Shown in pieces: positions 23,939 to 31,967 of a DNA stretch of 32,322 nucleotides. The translations under genes and the position numbers were made by a program. The stretch is from Candidatus Nanopelagicales bacterium (GTDB lineage: Bacteria > Actinomycetota > Actinomycetes > S36-B12), in NCBI GenBank assembly GCA_028825115.1, contig JAPKAV010000016.1, forward strand, positions 1 through 32,322. The letters are read 5' to 3'. Position 1 is the first letter of the stretch; every line of letters begins with the position of its first letter. Under the pieces are notes generated by a model. The model made no database searches and was not told the DNA's origin. It saw only the letters and a list, made by a program, of their open reading frames with translations.

Positions 23939-24460
23939 ATGAACTGGGAACAAGCTAGCGATGTCCCGTCGAGTGGGGAGTCAAAAATCATGTCGGTTGT
24001 TATGCGCCGACTGAATGCGGCTCCTCGCTCAAGGGGAGAGCTGCGCACCTACCTACTAGGTAAAGAGTTCGTCTCGAAAGAGATCGACACTGTGTTGGAT
24101 CGCGTGGAGTTGATGGGCTACATCGACGACGCACAATACGCCCTTGACTGGGTGCGAAGCCGGCATCGTTCCCGGGGTTTGGCCCCGAGTGTTCTCACCC
24201 GCGAGTTGGTCAACAAAGACATCGACATCGAATTGATTGAGGTGGCTGTGAAACAAATCAGTGACCAGGACACTCGGGAGCGGGCCTACCAACTAGCGGC
24301 CAAGAAGTACCGCAGCGTGCACGAGCTGGAAGGTAAAGTTGCGATCCGAAGGATTGCGAGCCTGCTGCAACGCAAGGGTTACGCCCCGGGGGTGTGCTGG
24401 CAAATAGCCATGGAAACGGTGGGGGCTGAACTCGAGGCAGTGGGGGATTTGGAGGGGTAG
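23939..24460 (+). CDS. recX: Regulatory protein RecX
   Basis: RecX binds RecA filaments and limits their activity. The product of about 173 residues has the three-helix repeats of the family: RRLNAAPRSRGELRTYLLGKEF near the N terminus, the GYIDDAQYALDWVRSRHRSRGLAPSVL segment, and a final repeat ending QRKGYAPGVCWQIAME. The start is uncertain: ATG 23939, TTG 23936 or ATG 23990 are possible and none has a good ribosome site. Coupling to recA is likely because only about 12 nt separate them. Confidence 0.92.
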   Translation: MNWEQASDVPSSGESKIMSVVMRRLNAAPRSRGELRTYLLGKEFVSKEIDTVLDRVELMGYIDDAQYALDWVRSRHRSRGLAPSVLTRELVNKDIDIELIEVAVKQISDQDTRERAYQLAAKKYRSVHELEGKVAIRRIASLLQRKGYAPGVCWQIAMETVGAELEAVGDLEG

Positions 24461-24466
24461 TGCCCT

Positions 24467-24489
24467 GGATCTAAGCACTGTTTAGATCC
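24467..24489. promoter_or_regulatory. Perfect inverted repeat, possible operator of the MMPL gene
   Basis: GGATCTAA (24467-24474) and TTAGATCC (24482-24489) are exact complements around 7 nt. The dyad covers the expected -35 region of the TATAAT box that begins 3 nt downstream. It begins 6 nt after the recX stop, so as RNA it might also help end recA-recX transcripts, but no T run follows. The size and place suit a TetR-like dimer site. Confidence 0.5.
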
Positions 24490-24492
24490 TGC

Positions 24493-24498
24493 TATAAT
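24493..24498 (+). promoter_or_regulatory. -10 box of the MMPL gene
   Basis: A consensus TATAAT with an upstream TGC (extended -10, TGN). It predicts a start near 24505 and a leader of about 34 nt with AGGAG (24530-24534) before the ATG at 24539. Confidence 0.65.
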
Positions 24499-24538
24499 GA
24501 GGCGTCCGAATGTGAGCGTTTAATTTTTTAGGAGATTC

Positions 24539-26875
24539 ATGCCCGGTTTATCTGCATGGGCTGTTCGGCAGCCCATTAAGGCCCTAATCGCGTGGTTTAT
24601 CGCAGTTGTGGCAATAGGAACACTTGGCATCGGCTTTGCAGGTTCTTACAATGACGCCTTTGAACTGCCCGACACCGAATCGAAAGCGGCCACGGACTTA
24701 CTAATGTCCAGCGGAACAGACACCTCGGGTCTAGAAGGTGGTGCCACAATCGTGTGGAAACTGCAGGACGGACTAGCGCTTTCCCCAAAGGCGGAAGAAA
24801 GCATCGTGCCACTGCTTGAGGAGTTATCTGGGTTTGAGTCGGTCGCATGTGTGACAAATCCATTTGATTTGACTGGGTCGGGATTTGGGTCAGGGTGCGT
24901 GTCTGAGAATGGTACCCAGGGTGTGCTTCAACTGTTGACACCAGAAGAGGTTGAAGTTCTCACGAGCTCGTTCGCTCCAGTAAGCTCCGACGGCTCCGTC
25001 GCGTTTGCGACCATGTCGATCGTGGGAAATGGGTCTGACGGACTGCCGCCAGAAGAGGCAAACTCCATACTGGCGCTAATTGATGAAGTCGGTAGCGAGA
25101 CTTTAATGATCGGGGCTGAAGGGCAAGCGCTGGATTGGAGTGCCGGTGAGCCTCCTAGCAGTGAGGTTATTGGAATTATTTTCGCTCTCATCATTCTTCT
25201 TGTGGCTTTCGGATCTGTGATAGCTGCCGGACTACCGATTTTAGTTGCTATCGTCGGTGTGGGAACGGGTGTGCTTTTTGTGACCTTTATAGCGAATTTT
25301 CTCGACGTAGCGACATTCGCACCCACTCTCGCGGCAATGATCGGACTCGCCGTCGGAATCGACTATTCACTCTTTATTCTTAACCGCTTTCGCCACGGGA
25401 TATTAGCGGGGGAGGATAAGGAGGTCGCTGCGCTCCGGGCTGTGCAAACATCCGGGCGCGCCGTGGTTTTTGCTGCCTTTGCAGTTGTGGTCGGTCTCCT
25501 AGGCCTACTCGTCCTGGGTATCAACTTCTTTACTGGCTTGGCGATTGGTGCCGCGATGACTGTTGTCATCGTGATGCTTGCGGCGGTCTGGATGTTGCCG
25601 GCTCTGCTAGGTCTATTGGGTGCGCGAGCACTCGGGTGGCGCTTGCCCTGGGGACGCAAGCCGGGGAGTGGCGCTGTCGACTCCAAAGCCTGGACCGCTT
25701 ATGGGTATTTCCTTCAAAAGCGCCCGCTGTTACCAGTCATTGGCGCGCTCGCATTGATCACGATCCTGGCAATTCCCGCACTCAGCTTGCGGCAAGGATT
25801 CACTGACAACTCAGGAAAAGCTGAAGGTTCCCCCGCGCGGGTGGCATATGACTTACGAGCCGAGGGATTCGGGGCCGGAGCTAGCGCACCCTACCTTGCT
25901 GTCGTCGACTTGTCCGCGAGTTCCGACCCGTCGGCTTACTCAGAAATCATCACCACGTTAAATGAGACCCCTGGCGTTGCGGGAACGAATCCGAGTCTAG
26001 AGGTCTTACCCATCTTGGAAAAAATTGCTGAGGCGTCATCAGAGGAAGATGCCAACCCCATTCAAGTCATGGCTGTTTACCCGACCACCGCACCGCAAGA
26101 CGCGGCGACGAGCGAACTTCTCACGATTCTCAGGGAAGACGTAAACCCAGGTCTGGAAGCAACCACGGGGGCCGTAATCCTTATTGGTGGAACCGCCGCC
26201 ATCACGGCGGACTTTACGACAGTTTTGTCCCAAGCTCTTCCGGTCTTTCTACTACTGGTAGTCGGTCTGGGATTCTTGGCCCTCGTTGTGTTGTTTAGAT
26301 CCTTGTTAGTGCCCCTTATCGGAGCTGTCACGTCGCTGTTCTCCTTGGCCGCGGCGATGGGAATATCGGTGGCGGTGTTCCAGTGGGGATGGTTCAATTC
26401 AATTCTCGGGATTCCAGGGACAGGACCGATCCTGCCATTCATTCCAATCATGGTGTTCGCGATCTTGTTCGGGTTGTCAATGGATTACCAGGTGTTTCTT
26501 GTGTCCCGAATGCAAGAAGAGTGGGCTAAAACTCATGAGAATGCGGCAAGTATTCGAAGCGGGTTGAGCAACTCCGGCCGTGTCGTAGTTATTGCGGCCC
26601 TCATCATGGCGGTCGTTTTCGGTGCATTCGCCCCGGCCCCGGACCCGATCATCAAATTGTTTGGTATCGCCCTTGCCTCCGCTGTACTGATTGACGCTTT
26701 CATCATTCGCCTGGTCCTCGTCCCGAGCCTCATGACGCTCTTCGGCACGGCCAACTGGTGGCTTCCGGGCTGGCTGGATCGCATCCTGCCCAAGGTTCAG
26801 ATTGAGCCGGATGAAGAAGAGGTTCATGGGGTCGATAATCGGGGTAGGGACGGTTCACCTCAATCCGTTGGATAG
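24539..26875 (+). CDS. MMPL family (RND superfamily) transporter
   Basis: The 778-residue protein has the MMPL layout: one N-terminal membrane helix (about 12-34) and a large extracytoplasmic loop to about 205. A bundle of helices follows (about 205-370), then another helix, a second loop, and a second bundle to about 755. Both proton-relay type motifs are present: [12 protein letters not shown] (D275-Y276) and [14 protein letters not shown] (D649-Y650). Relatives export lipids, siderophores or drugs in actinobacteria; the substrate here is unknown. The gene has its own strong promoter and a dyad that suggests local repression. No regulator gene is adjacent. Confidence 0.93.
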   Translation: MPGLSAWAVRQPIKALIAWFIAVVAIGTLGIGFAGSYNDAFELPDTESKAATDLLMSSGTDTSGLEGGATIVWKLQDGLALSPKAEESIVPLLEELSGFESVACVTNPFDLTGSGFGSGCVSENGTQGVLQLLTPEEVEVLTSSFAPVSSDGSVAFATMSIVGNGSDGLPPEEANSILALIDEVGSETLMIGAEGQALDWSAGEPPSSEVIGIIFALIILLVAFGSVIAAGLPILVAIVGVGTGVLFVTFIANFLDVATFAPTLAAMIGLAVGIDYSLFILNRFRHGILAGEDKEVAALRAVQTSGRAVVFAAFAVVVGLLGLLVLGINFFTGLAIGAAMTVVIVMLAAVWMLPALLGLLGARALGWRLPWGRKPGSGAVDSKAWTAYGYFLQKRPLLPVIGALALITILAIPALSLRQGFTDNSGKAEGSPARVAYDLRAEGFGAGASAPYLAVVDLSASSDPSAYSEIITTLNETPGVAGTNPSLEVLPILEKIAEASSEEDANPIQVMAVYPTTAPQDAATSELLTILREDVNPGLEATTGAVILIGGTAAITADFTTVLSQALPVFLLLVVGLGFLALVVLFRSLLVPLIGAVTSLFSLAAAMGISVAVFQWGWFNSILGIPGTGPILPFIPIMVFAILFGLSMDYQVFLVSRMQEEWAKTHENAASIRSGLSNSGRVVVIAALIMAVVFGAFAPAPDPIIKLFGIALASAVLIDAFIIRLVLVPSLMTLFGTANWWLPGWLDRILPKVQIEPDEEEVHGVDNRGRDGSPQSVG

Positions 26876-26904
26876 GGGGAAGCAACCCAGGACTGAGCCT
26901 TCAT

Positions 26905-26910
26905 TACTGT
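26905..26910 (+). promoter_or_regulatory. Candidate -10 box of a leaderless miaB promoter
   Basis: TACTGT lies 8 nt before the ATG at 26919 and about 30 nt after the MMPL stop. No ribosome site precedes this ATG. Confidence 0.35.
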
Positions 26911-26918
26911 TGAGCACT

Positions 26919-28349
26919 ATGTCTATCAGTGTCAAGTCTCGGACCTATCAAGTGCGCACATACGGGTGTCAGATGAATGTACATGATTCCGAGCGCATTA
27001 CTGGCTTGCTGGAGTCCGAAGGCTATCTACCGGTTAACAGTGGAGAAGTCGCGGACCTGATCGTGTTCAACACGTGTGCGGTTCGAGAAAATGCCGACAA
27101 CAAGCTCTACGGAAACCTAAGTCACCTGGTGCCGATTAAGGCTGCAAACCCAGGAATGCAAATTGCAGTGGGCGGTTGTCTTGCGCAAAAAGATCAGGGA
27201 GAAATCTTACGCAAGTCACCCGTGGTGGACGTGGTTTTTGGAACCCACAACTTAGGGTCTCTGCCGGTGCTTTTGGAACGCTCCCGGATTCAACAAGAAG
27301 CACAAGTCGAAATTGCCGAGGCGCTTGTTGATTTTCCATCCGCCCTGCCCACCAAACGTGATGCCATTTACAGCGCATTCGTGTCTGTGAGTGTGGGCTG
27401 TAACAACACCTGTACTTTTTGTATTGTTCCTGCGCTTCGCGGTAAGGAAAAAGACCGACGAGCAGGCGATATTTTGACCGAGATCGAAGTCCTCGTCGCG
27501 GATGGCGTGGTGGAAGTAACGCTACTGGGTCAAAACGTAAATGCGTACGGCGCGGATCTGGGGGACCGTCAAGCTTTCAGTAAACTCCTGCGTGCATGCG
27601 GTGATGTCCCTGGTTTGGAGCGGGTTCGATTTATGAGCCCGCACCCGCGTGACTTTACGGACGACGTTATTGAAGCAATGGCGCACACCCCCAATGTAAT
27701 GCCCACCTTGCACATGCCATTGCAATCTGGTTCCGATTCGGTACTCCAACGGATGAGGCGCTCCTACCGACAAGACAAATATTTGGGAATTATCGACCGA
27801 GTGCGTTCGGCTATGCCCCAGGCTTCGATCACGACCGACATCATTGTGGGATTCCCAGGTGAAACGGAAGAGGAATTCCAAGCGACTTTGGATGTGGTTC
27901 GCAAGGCCCGCTTCGCGAGCGCTTATACCTTCCAATATTCCAAGAGGCCAGGAACACCAGCGGCAACGATGGAAAATCAAATTGTAAAAGAGGTCGTTCA
28001 GGAACGCTATGAACGGTTGGTTAAGTTGGTCAATCAGATCTCACTTGAGGAAAATATCGCGCAAATTGGCAACCGCGTCGAGATTCTGGTTGCCCACGGT
28101 GAAGGCCGAAAAGACGCACACACGAATAGACGTTCGGGCAGAAGTGCTGATGGTCGGCTTGTGCATTTTGATCTTGGTAAGCATGTTGCCCGTCCAGGTG
28201 ACTTCGTGACCGGCACCGTCCTCTCGGCTGCCCCACATCACCTGCTGGGTGAGGGAACATCGGTGCGCCTCACTCGTGCCGGTGACCGCTCCGAATCCCC
28301 ATCAGGGACTTCGGTAATGCTTGGCATTCCGACATTTGTTTCACCTTGA
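26919..28349 (+). CDS. miaB: tRNA-2-methylthio-N6-dimethylallyladenosine synthase MiaB
   Basis: MiaB adds the methylthio group at C2 of i6A37 in tRNAs reading codons that begin with U. N-terminal cysteines are in TYGCQMN (C17), NTCAVREN and GGCLAQ. The radical-SAM motif CNNTCTFC is at 161-168, followed by [18 protein letters not shown] domain closes the 476-residue protein. The ATG at 26919 is chosen because the protein then begins a few residues before the conserved first strand ([11 protein letters not shown]); an upstream in-frame start at 26802 would overlap the MMPL gene. miaA follows, and both enzymes act in sequence on A37. Confidence 0.96.
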   Translation: MSISVKSRTYQVRTYGCQMNVHDSERITGLLESEGYLPVNSGEVADLIVFNTCAVRENADNKLYGNLSHLVPIKAANPGMQIAVGGCLAQKDQGEILRKSPVVDVVFGTHNLGSLPVLLERSRIQQEAQVEIAEALVDFPSALPTKRDAIYSAFVSVSVGCNNTCTFCIVPALRGKEKDRRAGDILTEIEVLVADGVVEVTLLGQNVNAYGADLGDRQAFSKLLRACGDVPGLERVRFMSPHPRDFTDDVIEAMAHTPNVMPTLHMPLQSGSDSVLQRMRRSYRQDKYLGIIDRVRSAMPQASITTDIIVGFPGETEEEFQATLDVVRKARFASAYTFQYSKRPGTPAATMENQIVKEVVQERYERLVKLVNQISLEENIAQIGNRVEILVAHGEGRKDAHTNRRSGRSADGRLVHFDLGKHVARPGDFVTGTVLSAAPHHLLGEGTSVRLTRAGDRSESPSGTSVMLGIPTFVSP

Positions 28350-28360
28350 TTGAACCTGCC

Positions 28361-29281
28361 ATGAGTCCAAAACCCATTGTGACAATCATTGGTCCGACGG
28401 CGGTGGGTAAAACTGCACTGGCCATTGACCTAGCACATAAAATTGACGGGGAGTTAGTGGGAACTGACTCGATGCAAGCCGTTTCAGGAATGGATATCGG
28501 GACTGCAAAACCCACGTCACAAGAACTAGGGCAGATCCGGCACCACATGCTGGATGTGTGGTCGATTGGGCACCGGGCCGACGTGGTGCAATTCCGGGAC
28601 TTAGCGCGCGAAGCGATCACCGGGATCACCACTGGCAAGCGAATACCGATCGTGGTGGGTGGAAGCGTTCTTTATGTGAAAGCAATCTTGGACCAATTTG
28701 ATTTCCCTGCCACGGATCCTTTAGTGCGTGGACGATATGAGGCCATGTTGGAACAAGACGGTTCGAAAAAATTGCATAAACTGTTGGAAGAAAAGGATGC
28801 AACGACGGCCTCCAATATTCTCCCAGGCAACGGTCGTCGAATAGTTCGGGCGTTGGAAGTAATTGAGTTGACGGGGGAGCCGTATCATTCTCGCTTACCG
28901 GATCCGGTGGAAGAGTTTCCCAGTGTTCGTGTGGGTTTGGAAATCGATCGGGTCAGCATGGATGCTCGGATCGAGCAACGGGTGGACCAAATGCTGGAGT
29001 CCGGTTTGATTGAAGAAGTCCAGGAACTTGAGTCACTGGGTCTACGCGATGCACCGACGGCTTCACGCGCAATCGGCTACTCGCAAGTCTTGGCGCACTT
29101 AAGCGGAGAAATCACGCAAATTGACATGCGGGAAAAAATTATCTATGCAACCCAAAAATTTGCTCGACGCCAGCAAAGGTGGTTTCGGCAAGATCCTCGA
29201 ATCCGCTGGGAACCCTGGGACGGTGCACAACTCGTCGAAGCTGTGTTAGGTCACTTTCACGAAGTATTCGGTTCCCAGTAA
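28361..29281 (+). CDS. miaA: tRNA dimethylallyltransferase MiaA
   Basis: MiaA transfers dimethylallyl from DMAPP to N6 of A37 in tRNA, giving the substrate of MiaB. The P-loop GPTAVGKT is at residues 11-18, followed by the GTDSMQAVSGMDIGTAKP segment with the catalytic aspartate. The later motifs GGSVLYVKA and AIGYSQVLAHL are also visible. ATG 28361 gives 306 residues; a TTG at 28346 overlapping the miaB stop is possible. No separate promoter is visible, so a miaB-miaA transcript is likely. Its last 36 nt overlap tail-to-tail with the PIG-L gene. Confidence 0.95.
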   Translation: MSPKPIVTIIGPTAVGKTALAIDLAHKIDGELVGTDSMQAVSGMDIGTAKPTSQELGQIRHHMLDVWSIGHRADVVQFRDLAREAITGITTGKRIPIVVGGSVLYVKAILDQFDFPATDPLVRGRYEAMLEQDGSKKLHKLLEEKDATTASNILPGNGRRIVRALEVIELTGEPYHSRLPDPVEEFPSVRVGLEIDRVSMDARIEQRVDQMLESGLIEEVQELESLGLRDAPTASRAIGYSQVLAHLSGEITQIDMREKIIYATQKFARRQQRWFRQDPRIRWEPWDGAQLVEAVLGHFHEVFGSQ

Positions 29282-29992
29282 CGCATCGAAAATTGGTTTG
29301 GGCAATCTGCTCAGTACGGCCAGGGTTCGAATAGTTCCGTCCGCCGTCGACTGAGAGGCGTGCGCGACGATTGATTTTTTCTTGAGTGCCGTATATCCAC
29401 GGACATTGACGCGATGGGTAATTTCGACCTTCGGGGTCCAGCTGTATGAGAACGTCTCGGGGTCAAAATCAGACGGGGTGAGTGAGAGTGCACCAGCAAG
29501 TTTCACGGCTCGAAAGATAGGTTCACGCGGGAGAGTGGCCTCGAATAGGCTGACCGAAGTACGTGTGTGCACCTCGCGAGCCACCTTATGCACTTGGAGA
29601 TGATCAGGGTGGCCGTAGCCACCACATGGATCATAGCCGATCAGAGTGTCGATTCGTAGATCCTCGATTAGTTCATTCAGCCCCGTGGCAATCACGGCTG
29701 GATCAAGGCCGGCAAATCCACCGTCAGCATTGTGTTGCCCGTGTAGACCTGAGTCAGGGTATCCGAGCTGGGTAACGCTGGTGACTCCCAGGATCTGGGC
29801 TGATTGAGCGAGTTCCGCTGACCGGTGGGAGCCCAAGTCGTCTGAGAAATGTCCCGAGGTCAAGCCGGCTGATCCGTCGGTTGCCACTACTAAGTGGACC
29901 CGGTGGCCAAGGTCTTGGGCTTTGGCCATGGTGCCAGCGGTGAGCAGCGCCTCGTCATCTGGATGGGCGTGTAGAAAGAGCAGGTTGCGCAT
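29246..29992 (-). CDS. PIG-L (LmbE) family deacetylase
   Basis: The 248-residue protein has the zinc motif of N-acetylglucosaminyl deacetylases: HAHPDDE near the N terminus (H10, P11, D12, D13) and the late GYGHPDHLQVH motif with the further histidine ligands. The family includes MshB and Mca of mycothiol metabolism, BshB, and deacetylases of GlcNAc-linked lipids. ATG 29992 is chosen because it starts just before the first strand. A frame running upstream to 30139 would overlap the divergent glycosyltransferase. The pairing with a GT4 gene suggests a shared GlcNAc-containing substrate, which is inference only. Confidence 0.88.
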   Translation of the reverse strand: MRNLLFLHAHPDDEALLTAGTMAKAQDLGHRVHLVVATDGSAGLTSGHFSDDLGSHRSAELAQSAQILGVTSVTQLGYPDSGLHGQHNADGGFAGLDPAVIATGLNELIEDLRIDTLIGYDPCGGYGHPDHLQVHKVAREVHTRTSVSLFEATLPREPIFRAVKLAGALSLTPSDFDPETFSYSWTPKVEITHRVNVRGYTALKKKSIVAHASQSTADGTIRTLAVLSRLPKPIFDALLGTEYFVKVT

Positions 29993-30010
29993 AATGGTCC
30001 CATTGTGGCG

Positions 30011-30016
30011 TACGGT
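30011..30016 (+). promoter_or_regulatory. Candidate -10 box of the leaderless glycosyltransferase gene
   Basis: TACGGT is followed by 7 nt and the ATG at 30024. The 31-bp gap to the divergent PIG-L start leaves no room for a separate upstream region; no good -10 is seen for PIG-L itself. Confidence 0.45.
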
Positions 30017-30023
30017 CGTCCCC

Positions 30024-31103
30024 ATGCGCATTACCCACGTCAGTGATTGCTTTGTCCCCAGAACGGGTGGCATCGAATCCCAAGTCCTTGGGCTGGCTCG
30101 TGCCCAACACGCCGCTGGGGACCAAGTGCGCGTGATCACGGCGACGAGCGGCCCGCAGTTTCTGGAGTTCCCTGTTGACCGATTGAGTTTCCCCGTCCCT
30201 TTTGAGCTACCGGTGCATCCGCGTACCTATCGGGAAGTCACCAGGCTGTTGAAAGTGAATCTGCCCGAAGTGGTGCACGTTCATGCGGGTGTGATTTCAC
30301 CATTTGCGTGGAGCGCCACTCGGGCGGCTTATGACCTTGGGCTTCCTATCTTGGTCACAATACACAGCGTGTGGGGTGCATTTGCGCGTCCAGCCTTTTC
30401 CGCGATCGGGTCATGGCTGAGATGGAATCGGGTTGCCATGAGTGCGGTGAGTGAGGTCGCGGCGGAGCATATGCGCGCATCCTTAGGGGTTGAAGTTGAT
30501 CTGGTTCCTAATGGTATTGATCCAAGCCAGTGGAGCAGATCAGGTGTTGCAGATTGGAATGCTGCGCCGCTGCAATTAGTAAGCGTGCTGCGAGTCGCCC
30601 CGAGGAAAAGAACTGGGGCGCTCCTGCGCGTGATGGAGGAACTAGGCAACTTGGATGTTGCCGCGCTACTCAATATTGTGGGAGACGGGCCGGAGCGTGC
30701 CCTATGGGAACGCCGGGCGCGTAGAGCCAAGCTTCCGATCACTTTTTTGGGACGACTAGCACCGGCTGAACTAAAATTGGTTCTGGATCGTTCTCAAATA
30801 TTTATTCAGCCGTCGGTCAAGGAGTCATTTGGAATCGCAGCCCTTGAAGCCCGCGCCAATGGGCTGGCGGTCGTGGCTCGCAGCGGCACGGGAACTCACA
30901 CGTTCATTGCTGATGGAACTGATGGAAGGATCTGCGACACTGATAATTCCATGGCACTCGCGGTTAGCGGGTGGAATTTTGATCGGCAGGCACTGAGGGC
31001 AATTCTTGAACACAATTCACATGTTCCCCCCAGCTATTCATGGAATGAGATTGATTACCGTGTTCGTGCGGCGTATCACAGAGCGCTTTCGCTCGGCCAA
31101 TAG
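30024..31103 (+). CDS. GT4 family glycosyltransferase
   Basis: The 359-residue protein has the two-Rossmann GT-B fold of family GT4. The N-terminal domain has the FVPRTGGIESQVLGLA glycine loop and EVVHVHAG. The C-terminal domain has VVPNGID-like VPNGIDPSQW, the strand LVSVLRVAPRKR, GDGPERALWER, and the nucleotide-sugar E-x7-E motif in KESFGIAALEA. The sugar and acceptor are unknown. It is neither a clear MshA nor a clear PimA by eye. ATG 30024 is preferred to an in-frame start at 29922 because it begins the first strand and removes overlap with PIG-L. It ends in a TAG shared with the presumed dapF -10 box. Confidence 0.9.
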   Translation: MRITHVSDCFVPRTGGIESQVLGLARAQHAAGDQVRVITATSGPQFLEFPVDRLSFPVPFELPVHPRTYREVTRLLKVNLPEVVHVHAGVISPFAWSATRAAYDLGLPILVTIHSVWGAFARPAFSAIGSWLRWNRVAMSAVSEVAAEHMRASLGVEVDLVPNGIDPSQWSRSGVADWNAAPLQLVSVLRVAPRKRTGALLRVMEELGNLDVAALLNIVGDGPERALWERRARRAKLPITFLGRLAPAELKLVLDRSQIFIQPSVKESFGIAALEARANGLAVVARSGTGTHTFIADGTDGRICDTDNSMALAVSGWNFDRQALRAILEHNSHVPPSYSWNEIDYRVRAAYHRALSLGQ

Positions 31104-31106
31104 AGT
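31101..31106 (+). promoter_or_regulatory. Candidate -10 box of leaderless dapF, sharing a stop codon
   Basis: TAGAGT begins with the glycosyltransferase TAG stop (31101-31103) and stands 6 nt before the dapF GTG (31113). No Shine-Dalgarno sequence is present. Confidence 0.45.
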
Positions 31107-31112
31107 GGTCTA

Positions 31113-31967
31113 GTGAGTTTATTGGCTGAATTAGCGTTTGTTAAAGGGCACGGAACCTCCAATGATTTCATTGTGTACAACAATGATGACGCCGAGGCTG
31201 CGCTCTCGATCGAACAGGTTGTAGCTCTATGTAACCGCCGTTCCGGGCTTGGCGCCGACGGAACGATTGGGGCGGTCCGAACCAAAAATATTGAACTTGC
31301 GGGTATTGATCATGCGGATGCGACTTGGTTCATGGATCACCAAAATGCTGATGGAAGTCTCGCTGAAATGTGTGGCAATGGTGCCCGAGTTTTTGCTCGC
31401 TACTTGTTGGCCAATGGCCTTGAAACCACGAAGGAATTCACTATTTCAACGCGAGGGGGAGTGCGGGCAGTACAGATTCATCCGGATTTCACGGTGTCAG
31501 TCGACATGGGTAAAGCCGATGTACCCAACCCAGAAATAACCCCACACATTCGGCTCGCAACCGGTGAGGCGTTCGAGTCTGTAGGGGTGTTCTTTCCGAA
31601 TCCGCACGCAGTGTGTTGGGTCGAGCCGGAAGTTTTACCCCTTCTCGAGTTAAACCATATGCCGGTCGTTGACCCATTCGACGCCTTTTCGCAAGGGGTG
31701 AATGTCGAATTCGCCACGGTAACTGCACCCGGTGAAGTTGTCATGCGGGTCTTTGAACGTGGAGTGGGTGAGACTTCTTCATGTGGGACCGGTGCGTGCG
31801 CGGTCGCGTGGGCTGCCCGCCGAAGCGCACCAGCTCACCAAGATGTTGATAGTTGGACGGTGCGCGTACCCGGTGGCGAAGTGATTGTGACCGAAGATCT
31901 GCAGACGGGAACATTTGTTTTACGTGGACCCGCGGAACTTGTCGCGCGCGGTCGAGTCTTGATCTAG
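31113..31967 (+). CDS. dapF: Diaminopimelate epimerase
   Basis: DapF interconverts LL- and meso-diaminopimelate, giving the form used for peptidoglycan and lysine. Both catalytic cysteines are present: C87 in AEMCGNGARVFARYL and C224 in GETSSCGTGACA. The N-terminal motif FVKGHGTSNDFIV is typical. Length is 284 residues. The GTG start is set by the conserved N terminus and the -10 box 6 nt upstream. In mycobacteria dapF also follows miaA; here the PIG-L/GT4 pair lies between. The TAG stop shares the palindrome CTAG with the stop of the opposing gene. Confidence 0.97.
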   Translation: MSLLAELAFVKGHGTSNDFIVYNNDDAEAALSIEQVVALCNRRSGLGADGTIGAVRTKNIELAGIDHADATWFMDHQNADGSLAEMCGNGARVFARYLLANGLETTKEFTISTRGGVRAVQIHPDFTVSVDMGKADVPNPEITPHIRLATGEAFESVGVFFPNPHAVCWVEPEVLPLLELNHMPVVDPFDAFSQGVNVEFATVTAPGEVVMRVFERGVGETSSCGTGACAVAWAARRSAPAHQDVDSWTVRVPGGEVIVTEDLQTGTFVLRGPAELVARGRVLI

